Shown here one piece after another: positions 33,930 to 45,270 of a stretch of DNA of 64,000 nt. Each line of letters starts with the position of its first letter. Position 1 is the stretch's first letter. The stretch is taken from positions 305,102,509 through 305,166,508 of the forward strand of contig CM077671.1 in assembly GCA_039707655.1 (NCBI GenBank), read 5' to 3'. This DNA is from Elymus sibiricus (Eukaryota > Streptophyta > Magnoliopsida > Poales > Poaceae). The notes under the pieces are model-generated. The model searched no databases and was not told the origin of the DNA. It saw only the letters and a list, made by a program, of their open reading frames with translations. Both the position numbers and the translations under genes were made by a program.

Positions 33930-34410
33930 ACTGCCGGTCTGCCTCATCTTCAGTCCGCCAAACAAAGATGCTCCCCGCCTAGCCCCATCCCGACAGTGCG
34001 TCTAGAGTTATTGAAGGGCGTATGTAGGTGTGTCTCCGACGGATCTCGTTGGAGTCGCTCGGTGTTGGTCTACAATGGATCTCCATGGATCTAGTCTTCA
34101 TTCGCATGTGATTGTGTGGATACAGGTTGGGTCCTTCCAATCTACGCTTTCTTAACTGATGACGGTTGTTATTCCGGTGCACTAATCCTGTGGGGCCTTA
34201 TCACGATGACTTTTTGACTGTCTGCTACAATAAAGTTTTCCCGGCTCCGGCGAGGAAGGTGTAATGATGGCACCGCGTCCTCGGTTCGCTTCAGTGATTG
34301 TAGTCGTCACTAAGTGGTCTACGAATCTGTATGTAATTTCTGTTAGTTACGGTGTTCTTCGTACTACTATGACCATTGATGGATAAATTCAAAAGTTATT
34401 TTTTAACCCA
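33930..34410 (+). other. Possible 3' remnant of a non-LTR retrotransposon
   Basis: Phrases such as gtggtctacgaatctgtatg, then taatttctgttagttacggt, then gttcttcgtactactatgac and ttgatggataaattcaaaag resemble the 3' untranslated ends of grass LINE copies. No poly(A) or target duplication could be paired, and no coding remains. The assignment is from memory of similar sequences. Confidence 0.3.
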
Positions 34411-35993
34411 ACATATCTCTTGTTTAGACTAAACCTCAACACATCCATTATCATGTATTGAAACATATTGGTATGAAAACACGAGATTCCCTATTTTACC
34501 TTCGGCCTACCAACAGCTACCACCCATTTGATGCATGGGCCATTCCTTTGTTCCATTCCTCCTTGTTGAGACCCCTCTCGTGTTTACTCCCTTGAGGCTC
34601 CAGCCATGCGAGTTAAAGTACTCGTGACATAGCGTTGAGGCATTATTCAACGTGAAGAACTTCACGAGGCATGATTCTCTTCGGTCCAAGGTTTGGTAGA
34701 GCTAGAGCGTGCATGCAGTTACTCCTGCACCCACCTACCTACATATAAGTTGGTCTACACATGTTAACGTGCGCTGCAAACGTGTGGCTCGAATCAGTGC
34801 AGATCAACTCTGATAAACTCTGCGCCTGTAATTAGTGCATATATTAGCTTTTAATTGAAGACGCGGGTAATGCAGACCTGACAGTGTTTCCAACAAAAAT
34901 AATGCAGATTTTGACTGCTGAAAGTTACAAGGCGGCAGGAAAGGCATACAGACAGAGGAAAAGTCGAGTTGAATTCGTTGCATTGCATGCACGTATGTTT
35001 GCTGACAACTTAATAAGTATTAGGGACGATAAGCTGCGCCACCATTTAAATGCAAGCTAGCTAGGAAGCATGCGACGCAGCCGTACGCGGCTCACGATAA
35101 TGCGACGTACTACAGATCCTCGCAAATCAGTCAGTAGTGTTTCCACTAGCTGCCTGCCTCCCCGGTTGGAGCCCTGTTTCACACACAAGTCAAACTCAAC
35201 TTTTTATGGCCACAGAGATTTGAAATGGTACGTGTGGTGTGCCGATCATTGGGCGCACGAGCTAGCTAGCTTCCCAGGGCAAGCAGACAAGGGGGTAGAG
35301 AAGGTAAAAACATGACAAGCCAAACATCGCAGAGGTGTGCATGCTGACATGCATGAGTAGGGAGGGGAGGGGAGGGCGGAGCCATTGCAAGCCGGGCAGC
35401 GTACCGTGCACGCCCTGCGAGAGTAGCACGTACTACGTCCGTGCGTTCCGCGACAGGATGGCGAAACACAAATAAGCAGCAAGTATGGCGGGAGATCGAG
35501 ATAAGTGGGGCGTGGATCGGTTCGGTCGGTATGGTTCATGCGTATTATCAATGCGGCATGCACATGCCTGGTCGTACTACGGTACGGAGTAGCCATATAG
35601 AGGCGTGGAAGATCGGATACGGTGGTCAATCATGTCGTGGGTCTCCCAGCCAATTTGGGTCGCGCCGGCGCGCAAGCGGGATCATCATGTCGTGTCGCGG
35701 CCCGCCGGCCGGCCACCACCGTCGCCCGCTTATATTTACTTCTCGTGACAACATTTAGCGTCGCGGTGGCGGCCTACCTGAGGTTGGTGGCGGAACTGGT
35801 CTTTGCTGCCGCTTCAGTTATGCACGCCAGCCTTGCGCGCGCCCACCTCAGATCGGGATGAGCAAATGATTTCTGAATCGGTCGACGTCAAAGGCAGAGC
35901 GAGGCGGACATGTGCATGGCGATGGCGGGCTGCATGCATGGATCGGTTTCCGTCCTCGATGCTACGGTCGGACTTAACAAATATAATCCTTAA

Positions 35994-37326
35994 GAACAAC
36001 TCAGACCCAAACGGACATGCGATTTGTCCGTGTTTTGTCCGTTTGGGTCAGCTCGTCCCTTTTTGCATATGGGTCGACCGTGCGGTCAACGCGCTGACCC
36101 ATTTTTCGTCCGCGTGGCCGGCTAGCGTCCATTTTTTATTTCATCATGCATTTCAATACATACATTTTTTTTCACCAACTCTTCATTATGAATACAAAAT
36201 CAAAGAAAACAAGAAGCACAATTAGACATTTTAAAAGATGTCCAACTTCTCTAACTGCTCCCACTAGTTAAACTAAGATCTTCTCTATGTCTTCGTTATT
36301 GATCTGCGGATTCTTGAGTTTAACAACGTCTTTCTTCTTTTGTAAAGAATTAGACATTGCTTCCCCGTTGGTCTTTTCTTTACTTTCGTCTATAGCTTCA
36401 AGTCTAGCTAGAAGTGTACGAACATCTAGCAAATTTCGTGAGATCAATAGATCGATGTATTCTTCTTTTCAAAACCAAAAGTTGCATCTGGCCTACACAA
36501 AAATTTGAGCAAATAGTAAGCTACCAAAATTTCATCGAATCAAAGAGCAAAAGGCAGCACGAAAAGCATACCCCATCGTTTATGCACTTGATGAACACCC
36601 AACCGGGATGTTCTGGCATCCAAGAAACGCGTCGGACGACATGCATCTCGCAGTCGTCACACTTTATGAGCGGCAACGGTGAGCCGGTTAGCCTCTAGGC
36701 CAGCGCCGACCCAGGACGCCAGCCGGGCGTGGCTTTGTCGGCAGACCGACGACGATACAGATCCGAGCGGCTTGAGGCGGATTGAACGCCTGCATGCGAC
36801 ACAGAGGCTTTTCCCAGACTAGGTGGACCAGCTCCCGGCCAATCCATGGCAAGAGCAGTCCGCCGCCGGCAGGATGCGCCAAATCCCGTCGGTAGGATGC
36901 GCCATATCTCGTCGCCGCCGCCGCAGATCTACCACTAGGCCTCCCTCACCGGGTCGAGGGAGGCACCCCGCCGCTGGATGTGCTGCTGGGTGGAGGAGGG
37001 AGGGAGCTGGAGAGCAAGGTGGCCGGGAAAAATGGGGTCGGCCTAGGGTTTGCGCGCTTTGCCGGCGACGGGTGGGAAAGGGGATAAAAAGAGGAGACTA
37101 TGCCTCCGACTAGCGGGCCCGGGGGAGGAGCACACGGGCGAGGCGCGTGCCCGCTTCGTGTCCGCGCCGACGCAAAAGCGGCCCAAAAATAGGCCTGGAA
37201 TGGGTCGCGTGCGGACGAAAAACGGACGCGCGTCCGTTTGGGTCGGCGAGTTGGGCCGTGTTTTCTGTCCGCAGCGACCCAAACGGACGCGCGCGGACGA
37301 AATGGGTCGTCCGGTTGGAGTTGCTC
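35994..37326 (-). mobile_element. Harbinger-like element carrying a GRF zinc-finger gene relic
   Basis: The ends are gaacaactcagaccc and ggttggagttgctc, with TAA on both sides (35991-35993, 37327-37329). Multiple cccaaacggac/gtccgtttggg motifs lie near both termini. There is no transposase. The interior encodes a minus-strand zinc-finger gene relic. A ctttttatcccc TATA-like stretch read on minus near 37090 could be its promoter. Confidence 0.7.
36268..36690 (-). pseudogene. GRF-type zinc-finger protein relic (two exons)
   Basis: Exon A (about 36690-36572) reads LPLIKCDDCEMHVVRRVS, then PEHPGWVFIKCINDG. A 79-bp GT-AG intron follows (36571-36493). Exon B (36492-36268) reads ARCNFWF, a TGA at 36469-36471 where Trp is expected, then KEEYIDLLISRNLL and a Lys/Glu-rich tail to TAA at 36268. 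C-x2-C, GWVF.KC and C-F-W-F form the GRF zinc-finger pattern, a small nucleic-acid-binding fold. In-frame splicing of the two exons supports the model. The nonsense codon and a TAG just upstream of exon A mean this copy is dead. The 5' part of the gene (to about 36900) is not readable as one frame. Confidence 0.55.
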
Positions 37327-37484
37327 TAAACGATTCGCGGATTGACCAGACGTGTCCCTTATTTGTCTGTTCGTGCAGCCACACTCCTCATTTTCTTCAT
37401 CATATGTCCGATCACTTGCACATGATTGGTGAAGAGGAAGAGAGAGAAAGAAAAGAATGGAAAAAATAAAAGGTGGTTCTGGGT

Positions 37485-37716
37485 GGGGTCGCGTCCTACG
37501 TGACAGACTGACCGGGCACGCCCGGACGTGTCCTCGAGCTCTCATATACTTTCTATATTTGAGATGGATACAAGGGCTTGCGGACAGTCCGGGCGTATAG
37601 GGATGATATGAGGGGTCCGATTGGGTCACTTTTTCCCTTCTCTCTTGTCCGGTCACTGACAGGGCGTGCCCGCGGGCGTATGAGAGGTCGTTTGAGGCGT
37701 CCGGTTGTAGATGCTC
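37485..37716. mobile_element. Harbinger-like element fragment, right end only
   Basis: Ends ggttgtagatgctc followed by TTA (37717-37719), with the internal gcccgcgggcgtatg and gtttgaggcgtccgg motifs seen at other right ends. No left terminus was found. The stretch from 37330 to 37485 may belong to it. Confidence 0.5.
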
Positions 37717-37729
37717 TTAGCCATGCTAA

Positions 37730-38907
37730 GAGCATGTACACCTGGATTTGACAAATCCGACCCCTCAAACGTCCGCGGACGCGCCTGGAACGTCCGCGGA
37801 CACTGACCGATCATGCCTCAAATAAAGCATTCTACAACCGGACACCTTAAATCCCATATCTCAAATCCATATAAACTGATGCAACTACTACCTCGATGCA
37901 TTACACACATCATCCGGCTACTCCATCACTACTAACATGCCATCGGACTACCAAAATTTGGCATGTTTGGCTATGGTGGAGATCATCCACGGCTGCCCTT
38001 GCCCTTTCCGGAGCCCTGGCCGTCTTTCTCGTCAAAGTACCGGTCGAAGATGCAATACAGATCGAGCTGGATATGCTCGTCGCCGGAGCTGTCCACGCCG
38101 TCGCTGACTTACTTCTCCTCCTTCGGTGGCAGACCGACCATTTCATCGACCGCCCGATTCTGCTCTCGGGCGAGGGTGCCCGTGTTCCTTTGCTGCCGTT
38201 TCTTTGGAATGCGGGCGTGGATGGCTTCCTCTTCTGCGGCCGCCGCGTTGCCACCATTTCCTCCGTGATACGGGCCTCGGCGGCCCGTATCCTCTCCTTC
38301 CCACAGCGGGCAGCCCGTTCCCGGTGGGACTCAAAGTCTGTCGGACCGGTGATGGGGAAGGAGAGATTTCCGGCCGTCGGGACCGCGATGATCCCGCCCC
38401 CGAGTACCCGAGCGCCCATTGAACCGACGCTATGGAGTCACACCGGACAGATCCTACCGCCGGCCGGGCGCTGTCCTCGCGGAAGCGGTGGAGTGCAATG
38501 TGGACCGCCATTGCCTCCTCCAATCCGCTGGGGACGACACCTCAGTCGGCGGATCCAGACTGGTCGGAGTCAGATCCGCTGCCCTCCATGCCGGAGAAGG
38601 CCGGAGATCGCCGAAGGTGAGCTTGGGTAGTGGATGGGAATGGAGTGAAGTGGCTAGGTTTTGGTCCGGCGAGCGGATGGGGATGAATATATGTCGGGTC
38701 GATGCGGGCCAGTGCGGGCCAGGCGGGCGTGCCCGGGCGTTCCCATATCCGCCCCATATTTGGGCTGGATATGAGGGGTGTCGGTCAGCCCGGGCGTTTG
38801 AGGCCGGTTTGAGAGGCCCGGCTGGGTCGAAATTTCGTGACAGGTCACTGACCGGTCGGCCTGCCCAGGCGTTTTAGGGGGGTATGGGGGTCAGGTTGTA
38901 GATGCTC
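37730..38907. mobile_element. Harbinger-like element, 1178 bp, sister of 6915-8939
   Basis: The ends are gagcatgtacacctgg and ggttgtagatgctc with TAA on both sides (37727-37729, 38908-38910). It is collinear with the 6915-8939 element over its full length and lacks the MULE insertion there. It carries a degenerate copy of the same small ORF. Confidence 0.85.
37990..38589 (-). pseudogene. Degenerate copy of the element-borne charged ORF
   Basis: ATG 38589 gives MEGSGSDSDQSGSAD, then a stop. Later pieces (AMAVHIALHRFREDSARPAV, then QWALGYSGAGSS) match the intact copy at 7146-7727 in order. Stops and shifts destroy the frame. Confidence 0.65.
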
Positions 38908-38910
38908 TAA

Positions 38911-40250
38911 GATCATCTAGCAAAACCGTCGCAAAACTCCCTGACGGATCGATTGGTAACGCTTCAAAACGGCCTTAAATGTCTACGCTGTCTGACGCCC
39001 CTCATATCCAGCCCAAATGTAGGACAGATATAGGGCGGCACAGGCACGCCCAGACGCATCCGTCACGTCGGACCTGACAGGCCTGGCCCATCACCGACAT
39101 ACGGCTGTCCCACAAAAAATCTCAATCTACCCCCTCTTCCGAACCCTAACTCATTTACTCTCCTCTCTCGCCCCGCCCCCTCCTATTCCTTCTCCGATTC
39201 CGATCCAATCCGGCGACATGTAGAGCTCTGGCAGCCACTCCAGCTCCGACCCCGACGTCGAGGAGAGGCTGGCCTTCGGCATTGCCTTAGAGCGGTCCAA
39301 GGTGGACACCAGGGGCACCACTGGATCTACACCATTGCCGCTCCCGCGCCGGCGCAGTGTGGACGTCAGAGCTGGCCCCTCTCGGCCCGCGCGTAGCTCC
39401 GCCAAGGAGCGCAGTCCGCCGCCCCCGTGTCGTCCCTTTCCCCCGTCGACAGCTGCTCCGTGTGGGCAGCGGTCGGTGCTAGTGCGTTCGTGCACCAACG
39501 ATGCGGGTTGCCTGCGGAGCCTGACGAGGACAAGTGGCTCCTCGCTTGGGTCTACCGTCGGTCACTGACGATGGCGGAGACGTACACTCGTGGTCTACGG
39601 GGTAAGAACGCGAACGCACTCCGGCTTGCCATTGAGCAGTTGGAGCGCGAGGCGAAGGAGGCGGCTCGGGTGGCCAAGTTGAAATGGCGACAGAACAGGG
39701 TCGTCCGCCGGATGAAGGGGCTGATCGTCCTCGCCGACTCCTTGTCCGGTGACGGGGACGACCCCAACTCCACCTCCTCCTTCGGCGACCAAGATCCTCC
39801 ACCAGCCGCGGACGCCTACAGCTGTGCCGGCGAGTAGAAAGGCAAAGGTCCGGCGAGGAAGTAGTGAAGACGCTCCTCCTCCTATGTTTATTATCGTTCT
39901 TTAGTTGTTGAAATTAAGAACTTGTCAGTTCCAAAAAAAAAAGTTAAGAACTTGTCCGGCGATGAACTCTTGTCCGGCGATGAACTCTGATGCAATGATC
40001 TTTTGGATGATGTACAATTCGTTTATGTGCATTTGGTTGTTCGTTTGATGGCGATTTCGTTGTTTGTTGTTTGGTCACGTATTGTAGCTCATCGCGTTGC
40101 ATGCATGTATGGATATATGGTGTCGGATATAAGATACACATATGTGAAGGATTAAAATTGGGACGTGACTGGTCAGTGTCCGTAAACGTGCCCGGACGCG
40201 TTCATGGGTGTTCGAGGAGCCGGATTTGCCATATCCGGATGTAAATACTC
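38911..40250. mobile_element. Harbinger-like element, 1340 bp, abutting the previous one
   Basis: Starts gatcatctagc directly after the TAA at 38908-38910 and ends gatgtaaatactc before TAA at 40251-40253. The shared TAA separates it from the 37730-38907 element. It is the reverse-oriented relative of 5058-6426. Confidence 0.7.
39218..39837 (+). pseudogene. Degenerate copy of the second charged-ORF subfamily
   Basis: ATG 39218 is followed at once by TAG where the relatives have a sense codon. The frame after it reads SSGSHSSSDPDVEERLAFGI, then ALERSKVDTRG. After a shift, 39570-39837 reads LRLAIEQLEREAKEAARVAK, then RVVRRMKGLIVLADSL and an acidic, Pro-rich tail. It matches the relic at 5388-6105. 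Confidence 0.55.
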
Positions 40251-40253
40251 TAA

Positions 40254-41308
40254 AAAAATTACGGAGAGCATGCTAGCTCATGCATGCACGTACGTACGTA
40301 ACTTTTATTTTATGTTTTCGGAGAGCATGAAGTGTACTTATATTTGCAGTGTCAAGCAACAGTACGCCTGCATGGCAAAAGCTACCCACCCTGCCGTGCT
40401 GGCGCCGAGAAACTGTGCCGCGGTTGTCGCAACCTCGGTGTGTTGCCACTGTAGAGCTCACCGTACGTGTTTCCGGCGCTGCTTGGTCGACATGAACTAG
40501 TGGAGTTGTTACGTTGTGTATAGCAGAACTCCACCTTATGATCAGATGACTTGTTTGGTGTACGTTGCATTCTGTGTTGAGCTCTTTTTTCTTTTTAGGA
40601 TGTATCTCTGTCGTTGAGCTGTTATTGTGAGGCAAAAATACACTGCTTTTATCTTCATTTCCTACGACTCGTACAAATCCAGTTTTGAAATATATTCCCC
40701 GCCTCTCTTTATTTGTTCGATCTTTGGATTAACTTGTTGGAGCATTAATTCAATATGGTATCGAGATCAAGAGGTCTTGAGTTTAAGACTTTGCCAACGC
40801 AGTATTAAAAAAAGATTTTGCAGCCTACATTGATCACATAAAAAGCCTAGAAATGTGAGAGAGTGTTGAAATATATTGTCTGGAGCACTAATTCAATATC
40901 CAGTACTTTATTTAAATATCACTCTAAAAAGAGAAAAAATAATTACTGGAATTAATTCAGGTACTAATGTGTGGGTTTCTCCGGGCAACATAAATCAGGC
41001 ACTATGATTACTTCGTTAGGTTGAAGGTGGAAATTTTGATGTTGACTTTTTGTAATTCCTAAACCGTTTAGGCTATAACCGTATCTAGTTAAGTCAATAT
41101 AAAATTTCATAGAACTACTAAAATGTGCAATCACTCAAAATAAAAAAAATCAACTCCTCGTGTACACCTTGGATTGAGGGAACTAGAAAATGTGGAAACG
41201 GGAAAAATGCAGAATTGAAATGCAAGACAGGGTTCAAAACACATGAATTTGTGAAGAAAAAAAAGTCTTTGATGGTGCACATGATATGAACATGAGAAAT
41301 TTAGAGAA

Positions 41309-41363
<55 letters not shown>

Positions 41364-43613
41364 CTGGGTGTTTCTAATAAAAATCAATGGTCAGAAGTAT
41401 ATATTAGAGAGTACAAACCAAATGACATATATGAACGAGGTAAACGTAATTTGGTCAGTACCTGTGGGAAGTCTGTAGCATAATTATATATAGTACTTAA
41501 AAAGAATAAAGTTCTTTCCAAAGAATAAAGTTCCGTGTTTCACCACCACCCTTTCGTCCAACCTTAATACCTTAGTTTAATTTTCTTCCGAACCAATTTT
41601 ATTATACTTTACTTACCAAACTTCCTTCGTAAATTTTATAGAGCAATGTACCTACGTAGGGAGTTACGTAAATCATGGATAGAATTTGATAAATATTTAT
41701 TTACACAATCACATTAATATGGACAGGTAAATCATAAATTAACGTATTAGAATATTTATAAAGCAATGTTAGATTGGGATGAACATGGGGAGGGACTCCT
41801 TTCGTAATCCTTCGTAGGTGTAGGATTATTGATATTTACATCTCGTTGGAACGCACGAGTATTGTCCTAATTAAAATACATTCATGAAACGTACGGGATA
41901 GATCAATTGCATTGTCATCAGGCACACACACACAAAAAATCCTATCCGTGCTGCAGTGCATTATTCTGAGGAATACTGGTACGCACCGAGCGATTAGTGC
42001 AGTGCATGCAGCGCAAACGTACGTTGGCGGCCAGAAAGCGACCCAGTGACGAACGGTTCATGCATGCATGCATGGCCTTCGAAACTTGTGTCGGTGTCGG
42101 GTACGTCTGACGATAGGAAGGAGGCCTTCGGCTCGATCTGGGGCCTCTCGACAGGGCCGGCGGCTGGCCGGATCGATCGACCGAGCACCCACCTGAAAGC
42201 TGAAAACATACGAACTGAGTGGTCGAGAAGGAGGGCCGCGACAAACATAAACGGATGGGGTAAACTGGTGGCATGAACACACTTGCGTTGTCCGTACGTA
42301 CGTGCACGATGATACGTGAGTGCGCACACTGCAAACGGCGTGCGCGTGGATAGGTCGATCGTGTCGGCCGGCCAGGCGCTGCGCCATGGGCAGATGTGAC
42401 GGCACACGGCGCTCGATCGCTCGATCACAGCTGCTCGCGTGGAGGCGCACAGGCGTTGGGTGACCGGCCGGCCGTGCATGATTGCTTGCTCCCCCCACGC
42501 AGGCTATAGGGTAAAAAAGCGATCGACTGAGAGGAGCGCAGACTCCGAGGCATCCGCCTCGTCCGGCTCTCCTGCGAGTGTGGTGTGCCATCGTCCTTTC
42601 CCAGACCGGCGGGGGGGGACCCGGCGGCCGGCGCCTGTCGCCGTGGCTGATCGATGGGCGCATGAGTGCATGGACGTGCCTGATGGATCGATGATCTCTC
42701 CTCAGGGAGAGCATGTCTTCTTCTGTTTAGCCATGCATGTCGTGCGTACGCGAATGATATACGCATGTGCATGCCCTAGATCGACCACGATCCAGCCACG
42801 CCACGCCATACGCCATTCACGCGCTCTCGGAGCACTGCGGCGACTCCACTCCGCCGCGACGGGACACCACTGGCTGGCTGGCTGGCTGGCTGGAGATTTT
42901 CAAACGATCGCATCGCACGCAGCGAGCGACAGGGCAGGCGGGGGCAGAGCGCGCGCGTACGCCCTGGCCCAGCCTATAGTACTGCAAAGTGCACAACGCA
43001 AATGCAAGCAAGCTGACGGACACTCTCGTCTCGAAGGCCAGTACGTGCGTGCGTGTAGCCTGCATGCAGCTAGCGCTAGAGCGACAAGCCCTGGCCCCTC
43101 CCGTCTCGCTTGGCCGCTTCCAGTCTGTCCGTGTGCGTCGAACCGGGCCGAGCAACAACGGCGAGGATCGACATGGATCCATCGATCGATCGAGCCCAGC
43201 TTCGCATTGCTACATGGGTTTTGGTACAATGATTGGCGGTTTCGCTTGCTGTGCGGCACTGTGGAAAGAAACAGGGGGCTGCAATGCATGCACGGCGCAG
43301 GCTGCAGACGAGGGGCTGCGACGGCGATCTCTGCTGGATGGCTCTACTACACAGAGAGGGCTGTGATGTCTGTAGCATGTGGAGTAGGTATCTGCTGCGT
43401 GCATCTTGTCCGCATATGTTTCTCTGACTTCCATCGGGGTCGGGAGAGAGAGAGAGAGAGCGCGCGCTTTCTGTCATGCTGCTGCAACTTTACGCTAGAC
43501 ACGATAGTCTTATACAGATTACAGTACCGAACAAAAAAGAATACAGTACTGAACTAGACACGATAGTCTTATACAGATTACAAGCTGGTTCATCGCCGGC
43601 GACGGTGTCATGC
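40254..43613. other. Intergenic, no gene recognised
   Basis: 40254-41960 is AT-rich with a long TG run. 41960-43560 is balanced in GC and full of short palindromic words (gcatgcatgcatgc, gatcgatcgatcg) and a (TGGC)n run at 42871-42893. It has long but unconvincing frames on both strands. It could be low-copy gene-flanking sequence. Confidence 0.4.
41313..41360. repeat. (TG)24 microsatellite
   Basis: A pure TG run of 48 bp, likely polymorphic. Confidence 0.95.
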
Positions 43614-43926
43614 ATGCACTAGTAGAAAACAGGGCTTTGATCCGGGCCAGATCAGAGCATTAGTCCTGGTTCTGTTACGAACCGGGACCAATGGGTGCAT
43701 CAGTCCCGGTTCGAGCGGCCAGGGCGCCGGCCGTGCCTCGGCAGGAACCAGTCCCGGTTCGTCTGACCCCTTTAGTCCCAGTTCCAGATACGAACCGGGA
43801 CTACAGGGCCTCGCTCCTGGCCCAGCCCCTTTAGTCCCGGTGCTAGCCACTAACCGGGACTAAAGAGACACCATTAGTCCCGGTTTAGTCCCGGTGCTAG
43901 CCACCAACCGGGACTTAAGAAATGCC

Positions 43927-43935
43927 TATATATAT
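43927..43935 (+). promoter_or_regulatory. TATA box next to the left subterminal repeats of the CACTA element
   Basis: tatatatat immediately inside the last CCGGTT hairpin and about 380 bp before the first candidate exon (44312). Confidence 0.4.
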
Positions 43936-44311
43936 GCTCGCCCCTGCCCGCTCATTCCTCTGTTTTTTGGCCGGCCGGCGTGTGGGAGGTGTGTTGCTCT
44001 CTGTTCTCACCTCCTATGCACACGAGGTGTTCGATGAAATGCCGCAGCCACACTTAAGCTTTCTCCTCTCCAAGCTCGACCTCCAAGCTACATTTTCCCC
44101 AAGATTTGTTTAGGTTTGGCGGTGCACCAACTACACAAGTGTTCTAAAAGGTTAACGACTTCATCGTTTCATCTCTCACTGCTAGTTTAGCTCATTTCAA
44201 ATGCTCTAGAAGTAGAGTGTGGTTTGTGGGTTTTAGTGAAGGAGTGTATGTGGGAGTTCTTTTGATTTAGACGCACAATTAGAGCTGAAATTAACTTCTT
44301 AGAGTCTGCAC

Positions 44312-44949
44312 ATGTGTAGGGTGCCGTCCCCGTCCCCGTCCTCACCGTCGTCGATCGCCCGCGCCGATCTCGTCGTCGGCACCACCGTGGTGAGCCTCTT
44401 GTTCTTATCTTCTTTTTAAAAGAAAAAAAATTCTTACTTGTATGATTTAGATAGATACTTGTATAATTTTCTTACTTTTATTATTGTTTGTTATTATATA
44501 GTGCCATGGTTTTGGTATCCTCTCCCGTGGGCCCTCGTTCGGTCTATGATTCGGATGTGGTATATTTTCCTTTATAACTATTTGTTTCATTTAGTGTTTA
44601 TGACAATTATGCCGACCAACGTGACATAGATGTTTTTATCTAGGAGGTATGTGAACCGGAAATTTCATTCGACCCTATCGTCGAGAGGTTAAATTTGGTT
44701 GAAAAAGAAAACAATTACTTGAAAGAAAAATTAAAAAGAGTTGAAGAGGAGAAGATGAAATTGGAGTTGCATGTTGCCGATGTCGTCGACGATCACAAGA
44801 TCAAGATGGATGCAATGCGCTTGAAGATTAGAAAGATTAGAAAATATGCCATTGATAATGAGGCTTGGTATCATTATGCTGTTGGATCAATTGTTACCTT
44901 AGTTGCGATTATGATCGCATTTGTTGTTGCATTTAAATGTTTTACGTAG
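44312..44949 (+). CDS. Hypothetical coiled-coil protein with C-terminal membrane segment
   Basis: The best-supported exon is 44644-44949, opening after a tttttatctag acceptor: EVCEPEISFDPIVERLNLVE, then a heptad-rich KEKLKRVEEEKMKLELHVAD helix, and a hydrophobic end (SIVTLVAIMIAFVVAF) followed by KCFT and TAG. A possible first exon, 44312-44389, is Pro/Ser-rich (MCRVPSPSPS) and ends at a good GTGAGC donor. An intermediate exon near 44502-44559 would introduce a stop, so the full model is uncertain. The protein would be a tail-anchored coiled coil. I do not recognise a function. It lies between the CACTA end and the 340-bp repeats. Confidence 0.4.
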
Positions 44950-45270
44950 TTGTATGTTAGTTTCGATTTATGTTTTAATTAGATGTTCTAGAGAGTTGTA
45001 TGTTGTTCTATGAGAACTATGTATGAACTTTATGTATTTATTTTTTGAATAACATTTGATCACTACTGTACTTTGGTTTTAATGTGATGATGAACTTGTA
45101 TTAATTTGGTCACTTCTCTATTCATGATATTCTGTAATGGTTTTTGATACATTTAATTATATAATGCACGCAGATGAACCGGCAATGGATGTACGGTGAC
45201 CGACGCACCTCCGAGTACATTGAGGGCCTGCATAAATTTCTCGAAGTGGCTGAGGCAAACAAGCAGAATG

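Larger units (their letters stand above)
32158..35990. other. Intergenic, mostly low-copy-looking, no gene recognised
   Basis: Holds an 86-bp tandem duplication (33319-33492) and a possible LINE 3' remnant (33930-34410), listed separately. 34700-35980 is rich in gcatgc, agctagct and gtacgtac palindromic words. That resembles grass gene-flanking DNA, but no frame is convincing. A ggcctctttggtttgc start near 32773 resembles a MITE end without a partner. Confidence 0.4.

Noticed and set aside
41286..41483. Frame encoding a Val-Cys repeat
   Set aside because: Translation of the TG microsatellite.
42439..43557. A 372-codon plus-strand frame
   Set aside because: It starts at an ordinary internal codon, has low-complexity and palindromic-repeat composition, no domain, and equally long frames on the opposite strand. 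Probably chance in stop-poor DNA.
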